The translations under genes and the position numbers were made by a program. The notes below the pieces were generated by a model, which was not told the DNA's origin, made no database searches, and saw nothing but the letters and a program-made list of their open reading frames with translations. Positions 38,799-41,433 of a stretch of 41,433 nucleotides of DNA are shown piece by piece (positions within the stretch are counted from its first letter, which is position 1; each line of letters begins with the position of its first letter). Origin of the DNA: Pseudomonas marginalis (GTDB taxonomy: Bacteria > Pseudomonadota > Gammaproteobacteria > Pseudomonadales > Pseudomonadaceae); contig NZ_LKEG01000046.1 of the NCBI RefSeq assembly GCF_001645105.1, positions 35,158-76,590 of the forward strand. The letters run 5' to 3'.

Positions 38799-41433
38799 TA
38801 GAACTCCGTGAATGCTGTAATAGGTTGGCCTTCGTCATTCAAAAAAACTCTGGCTTTTCTTTGTGTTCCATATTCGTACCCGTCTCGCTTGTATCCTTCA
38901 CCAATTACTTTCCCCATGTGCATTGGCTCTTTTGACATTGACAGATCAGTAAGCTTGAAGATGAGTTGTGATCGGTAAATTGCATTCAATTGGTCCCTGT
39001 GGTTTAGAAAGTGAGTAGCGGCATTTGGTGGCCTTGGTAGCCCCCTTCTTCTCCCACTAAGGAAGGTTTCGACTTCGCCGGTCGTGGGATTTTTAGCTGT
39101 CATCACTCGTTCGAGTTGAGACTCTCGCGACGTCTGAGCTCCATGTTTTTCCAAGAAGTGTGCTCCCGGAATTGAGGTTTCGAGTTCCGATAAACGCCGA
39201 TGAGCATTTGATTCAGCAAGCTCATCAATTCTTGCTTGTCGCTGCCTACTCGTCAGTTGCGGTAGGGCCGGCTCTGCGTGATTAACACTTTCAGCTGGGT
39301 TTTGGGCGGAAGCGTTTGGCTTGCAACCCTTCGTATCAGGACATGAGTTCAGCCCTAATGGATCTACCCAACCCGTAGGATTGGGCACGTATTGGTACGC
39401 ATTGATCCCACCCGCCAGCTTCACCGGATCAGGCGTCAGGTACCGACCAACATCCGGATTGTAGTAGCGATGGCGGTTGTAGTGCAGCCCGCTTTCTTTA
39501 TCGAAGTATTGGCCCTGGAAGCGCAGCGGGTTGTCGATTTTCCCTATGTCGAGCCGGGTGATTTCGCCGTACGCGCGGTAGTGCGCGGACCAGACGATTT
39601 CGCCATCTGGGGCGGTGAGTTCTTGTGGGGTGCCGAGGTGGTCAAGTTGGTAGTGGTAGACCTTGGTTTCTTTTGGGCCGAAGCCTTCCAGGAGCGCCAG
39701 TGGACGAAAGCTATCCGGTTCGTAGAGGTAGCTGCGGTGACGGTCCGCGTGGTGCTCGGCGATCAGTGTGTCGCCTTGCCAGAAGAACTCGGTCGTAAGG
39801 CCATCAACGGTTTTGCTGATACGCCGCCCAAACGGGTCGTAGCGGTAGCTGGCAGTTTGGCCGTCGGGTTGGGTAGTGCCGATCAGGCGATGCTGGCAGT
39901 CGTAACGGTATTCGGTGACGAGTTGATGACCTTTACCGCGGCGTTCGCGGATGAGATTGCCGAAGGCGTCGTAGTCGTAGTGGTGGTCGCCTTGGATCAT
40001 CAGGCGATTGCCCGCCACGATGTCGGGGCCCGGACGGTCTTGCATGAGCAGGTTGCTGGCGGGGTCGTGGCCGAAGCGTTCTGGCTCGCCTTGGGAGTGG
40101 TCGGCGCGGGTGAGGCGGTTTAGTGGTTCGTAGTGGTAGCGGTGCTGGCCTTTGCGAGTGTCGAGCAGGCGGGTGAGGTTGCCGGATTTGTCGTAGTCGT
40201 AATGACGGCGGTACACCGGGCCGTCGGCATCGCCGATGCTTTGGTTGAACAGGCGTCCCTGGTGGTCGTGTTGGTAGCTGCTGAGCAGTTTGCCTTGGGT
40301 ACGTTGTTGTTCGCGGCCAGCGTTGAATTGGTGTGAGGTCAGTACCGTGCCGTTCAGTTCAACCGTGGAAAGGTGGCCGCCTTTGTCGTGGTTGAAGGTG
40401 ATGCGGTTATTGTCGGGCAGGCGAAGGTTTGTTAGTTGGCCGCAGGCGTCGTAGCCATAACGCAGGGTGCCCCAGCCTTGGTGTTCGGCGATGAGGCGGT
40501 TTTGTTTGTCGTATTCGTAGGCTAAAAACCAATTACCATCGTCAACGCTGAGGAGGTTGCCCTGGCGGTCGTAGGCATAGTCGACAGAGTTTCCATCAGG
40601 CAGGGTTTTTCTTACGAGTCGACCGGCATGGTCGCGCTCGTAGCGGGTAACCAACTGACTGCCGTCATCGCCGTGTTCGGTCTTTTCCTGAAGGTTGCCG
40701 TTGAGGTCGTAAACGTAAGCGGTGCGCTGACCGTCAAAGCCGATCTCCTGTTGGATCAGGCCGTTGGCGTGGTAATCAAGCTTGTAGGTTTCGCCAACCT
40801 CGTTTTCGATCTCGGTCAGCAACAAACGCACGTTGTCGTAGCGGTAGTTGACCTGGCTGCCATCGGCGTTGAGGCGGCGGCTGATCAGGTGCAGGCCGTC
40901 GGCGTATTCGTAGCGGGTGACGTGCCCTAGTTCATCGCGTTCGGAAGTGATTTTTCCGTAGGGGTTGTAGGTATATTTACGCGTTTCGCCGCTCGGCAAG
41001 ACGATTTGGACTAACCGCCCAACGTCGTTCCACTCAAATTGTGTGAGCGCACCGTGCTCATCTTCTTGGGAGATTTTTCGCCCAAGATCGTCATAGCGAT
41101 AACGCTTGATCCCACCATTCGGCAACTGCTCCTCAAGCAACTGCCCACGTTCATTCCAAACCAGCTTCTGACAGCTGTGATCGGGATACCAAACTCCAAC
41201 CAACTGCCCATATTTGTTGTAGCTGTAGTCAGTAGCGTGACCATCAGGATCGGTCCTGCGAATGACATCGCCCTGATCATTGCGCTCATACTTCCAAACC
41301 GCTTCACCACGCCGTACAACCCGTACGAACCCATTGTCATGCTCGTAGGCCGTCGGCTCATCCTCTCCCGGAAACAACGCCACCAAGCGTCCGGCTTCGT
41401 CGTACTGATACGCCGTCACCGCTCCCAGCGGGT
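38798..41433 (-). CDS. Rhs polymorphic toxin, C-terminal part (5' end beyond the window)
   Basis: The reading frame is open to the window edge, so only about 878 C-terminal residues are seen. Many YD repeats (YDxxGNL, YDAFGNLI, YDPFGRRI) form the Rhs shell, ending with the conserved core DPVKLAGGINAYQYVPNP then GWVDPLGLN. The last 182 residues (coded by about 38801-39346) are a variable toxin tip in AT-rich DNA. The tip has GAHFLEKHGAQT, ATHFLNHRDQLNAIYRSQ, VIGEGYKRDG and a final KARVFLNDEGQPITAFTEF. This order of motifs recalls the RNase A-like or BECR-type ribonuclease tips of CdiA/Rhs toxins, which I propose with low confidence. Delivery is probably by a type VI system or similar, not encoded here. 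Confidence 0.9.
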   Translation of the reverse strand, partial: PLGAVTAYQYDEAGRLVALFPGEDEPTAYEHDNGFVRVVRRGEAVWKYERNDQGDVIRRTDPDGHATDYSYNKYGQLVGVWYPDHSCQKLVWNERGQLLEEQLPNGGIKRYRYDDLGRKISQEDEHGALTQFEWNDVGRLVQIVLPSGETRKYTYNPYGKITSERDELGHVTRYEYADGLHLISRRLNADGSQVNYRYDNVRLLLTEIENEVGETYKLDYHANGLIQQEIGFDGQRTAYVYDLNGNLQEKTEHGDDGSQLVTRYERDHAGRLVRKTLPDGNSVDYAYDRQGNLLSVDDGNWFLAYEYDKQNRLIAEHQGWGTLRYGYDACGQLTNLRLPDNNRITFNHDKGGHLSTVELNGTVLTSHQFNAGREQQRTQGKLLSSYQHDHQGRLFNQSIGDADGPVYRRHYDYDKSGNLTRLLDTRKGQHRYHYEPLNRLTRADHSQGEPERFGHDPASNLLMQDRPGPDIVAGNRLMIQGDHHYDYDAFGNLIRERRGKGHQLVTEYRYDCQHRLIGTTQPDGQTASYRYDPFGRRISKTVDGLTTEFFWQGDTLIAEHHADRHRSYLYEPDSFRPLALLEGFGPKETKVYHYQLDHLGTPQELTAPDGEIVWSAHYRAYGEITRLDIGKIDNPLRFQGQYFDKESGLHYNRHRYYNPDVGRYLTPDPVKLAGGINAYQYVPNPTGWVDPLGLNSCPDTKGCKPNASAQNPAESVNHAEPALPQLTSRQRQARIDELAESNAHRRLSELETSIPGAHFLEKHGAQTSRESQLERVMTAKNPTTGEVETFLSGRRRGLPRPPNAATHFLNHRDQLNAIYRSQLIFKLTDLSMSKEPMHMGKVIGEGYKRDGYEYGTQRKARVFLNDEGQPITAFTEF

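Noticed and set aside
39392..40123. Val/Ala-rich + strand frame inside the Rhs gene
   Set aside because: Produced by the periodic YD-repeat coding sequence on the other strand.
1..41433. CRISPR arrays, tRNA or rRNA genes, complete insertion sequences
   Set aside because: No regularly spaced repeats with unique spacers, no tRNA- or rRNA-like sequence and no transposase were found; the repeats present are REP/REPIN-type or small inverted-repeat elements.

Overview
The window looks like a chromosomal segment of a fluorescent Pseudomonas (P. fluorescens group). The evidence is high GC with GC-ending codons, REP/REPIN-type repeats of the kind common in that group, and a 3-mercaptopropionate dioxygenase whose residue numbering matches the P. 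aeruginosa enzyme as I remember it. Seven regions can be read from left to right. (1) 46-5396 is a sulfur/thiol block: a four-domain rhodanese and a thiol dioxygenase in one operon, a divergent LysR regulator, a class II aldolase/adducin-like protein and an SsuD-like flavin monooxygenase. One AT-rich element (TAATRATTAGSTTA) lies upstream of each transcription unit. (2) 5686-6898 holds a PAP2-like membrane protein and a two-gene operon of small proteins I do not recognise.

(3) 7129-26343 is a long exopolysaccharide operon, all on the + strand. It encodes Wzb phosphatase, Wzc tyrosine kinase, Wzx flippase, Wzy polymerase, a pyruvyltransferase, a WcaF acetyltransferase, a nitroreductase-family protein, a GT2 glycosyltransferase, Gmd and Fcl (GDP-fucose), WcaI, the WcaH/Gmm NUDIX hydrolase and ManC. 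After a 180-base gap come a small secreted YjbE/GfcA-like protein, Wza, and the YjbF, YjbG and YjbH homologues. The initiating enzyme WcaJ (26517-27908) lies on the opposite strand and converges on yjbH across a REPIN. The parts are those of a Wzx/Wzy-dependent, fucose-containing, acetylated and probably pyruvylated polymer. Colanic-acid genes are combined here with the Gfc/Yjb secretion set.

(4) 28155-30262 is a three-gene regulator operon: a receiver-like/winged-helix protein with Glu at the phospho-acceptor position, an EAL-fold protein that has lost its catalytic residues, and a second winged-helix protein. The start codon of the first gene sits in a leader with GGA motifs that suggest Rsm/Csr control. 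This is the most unusual part of the window. From memory and unchecked, P. fluorescens SBW25 has a colanic-acid-like capsule locus of similar size beside a three-gene regulatory operon that is involved in capsule ON/OFF switching. The layout here appears to match it.

(5) 30620-32676 is an OmpR-type two-component system. (6) 32845-37432 contains a MocR regulator divergent from a LysE exporter, a MASE2-GGDEF diguanylate cyclase and a secreted M20 carboxypeptidase. (7) 37433-41433 contains a repeat-rich spacer, then an AT-rich set of small genes, then the 3' part of an Rhs gene cut by the window edge. The Rhs C-terminal 182 residues form a polymorphic toxin tip, followed by a probable immunity gene and two more small orphan genes. 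No rRNA, tRNA, CRISPR array or complete insertion sequence was seen.
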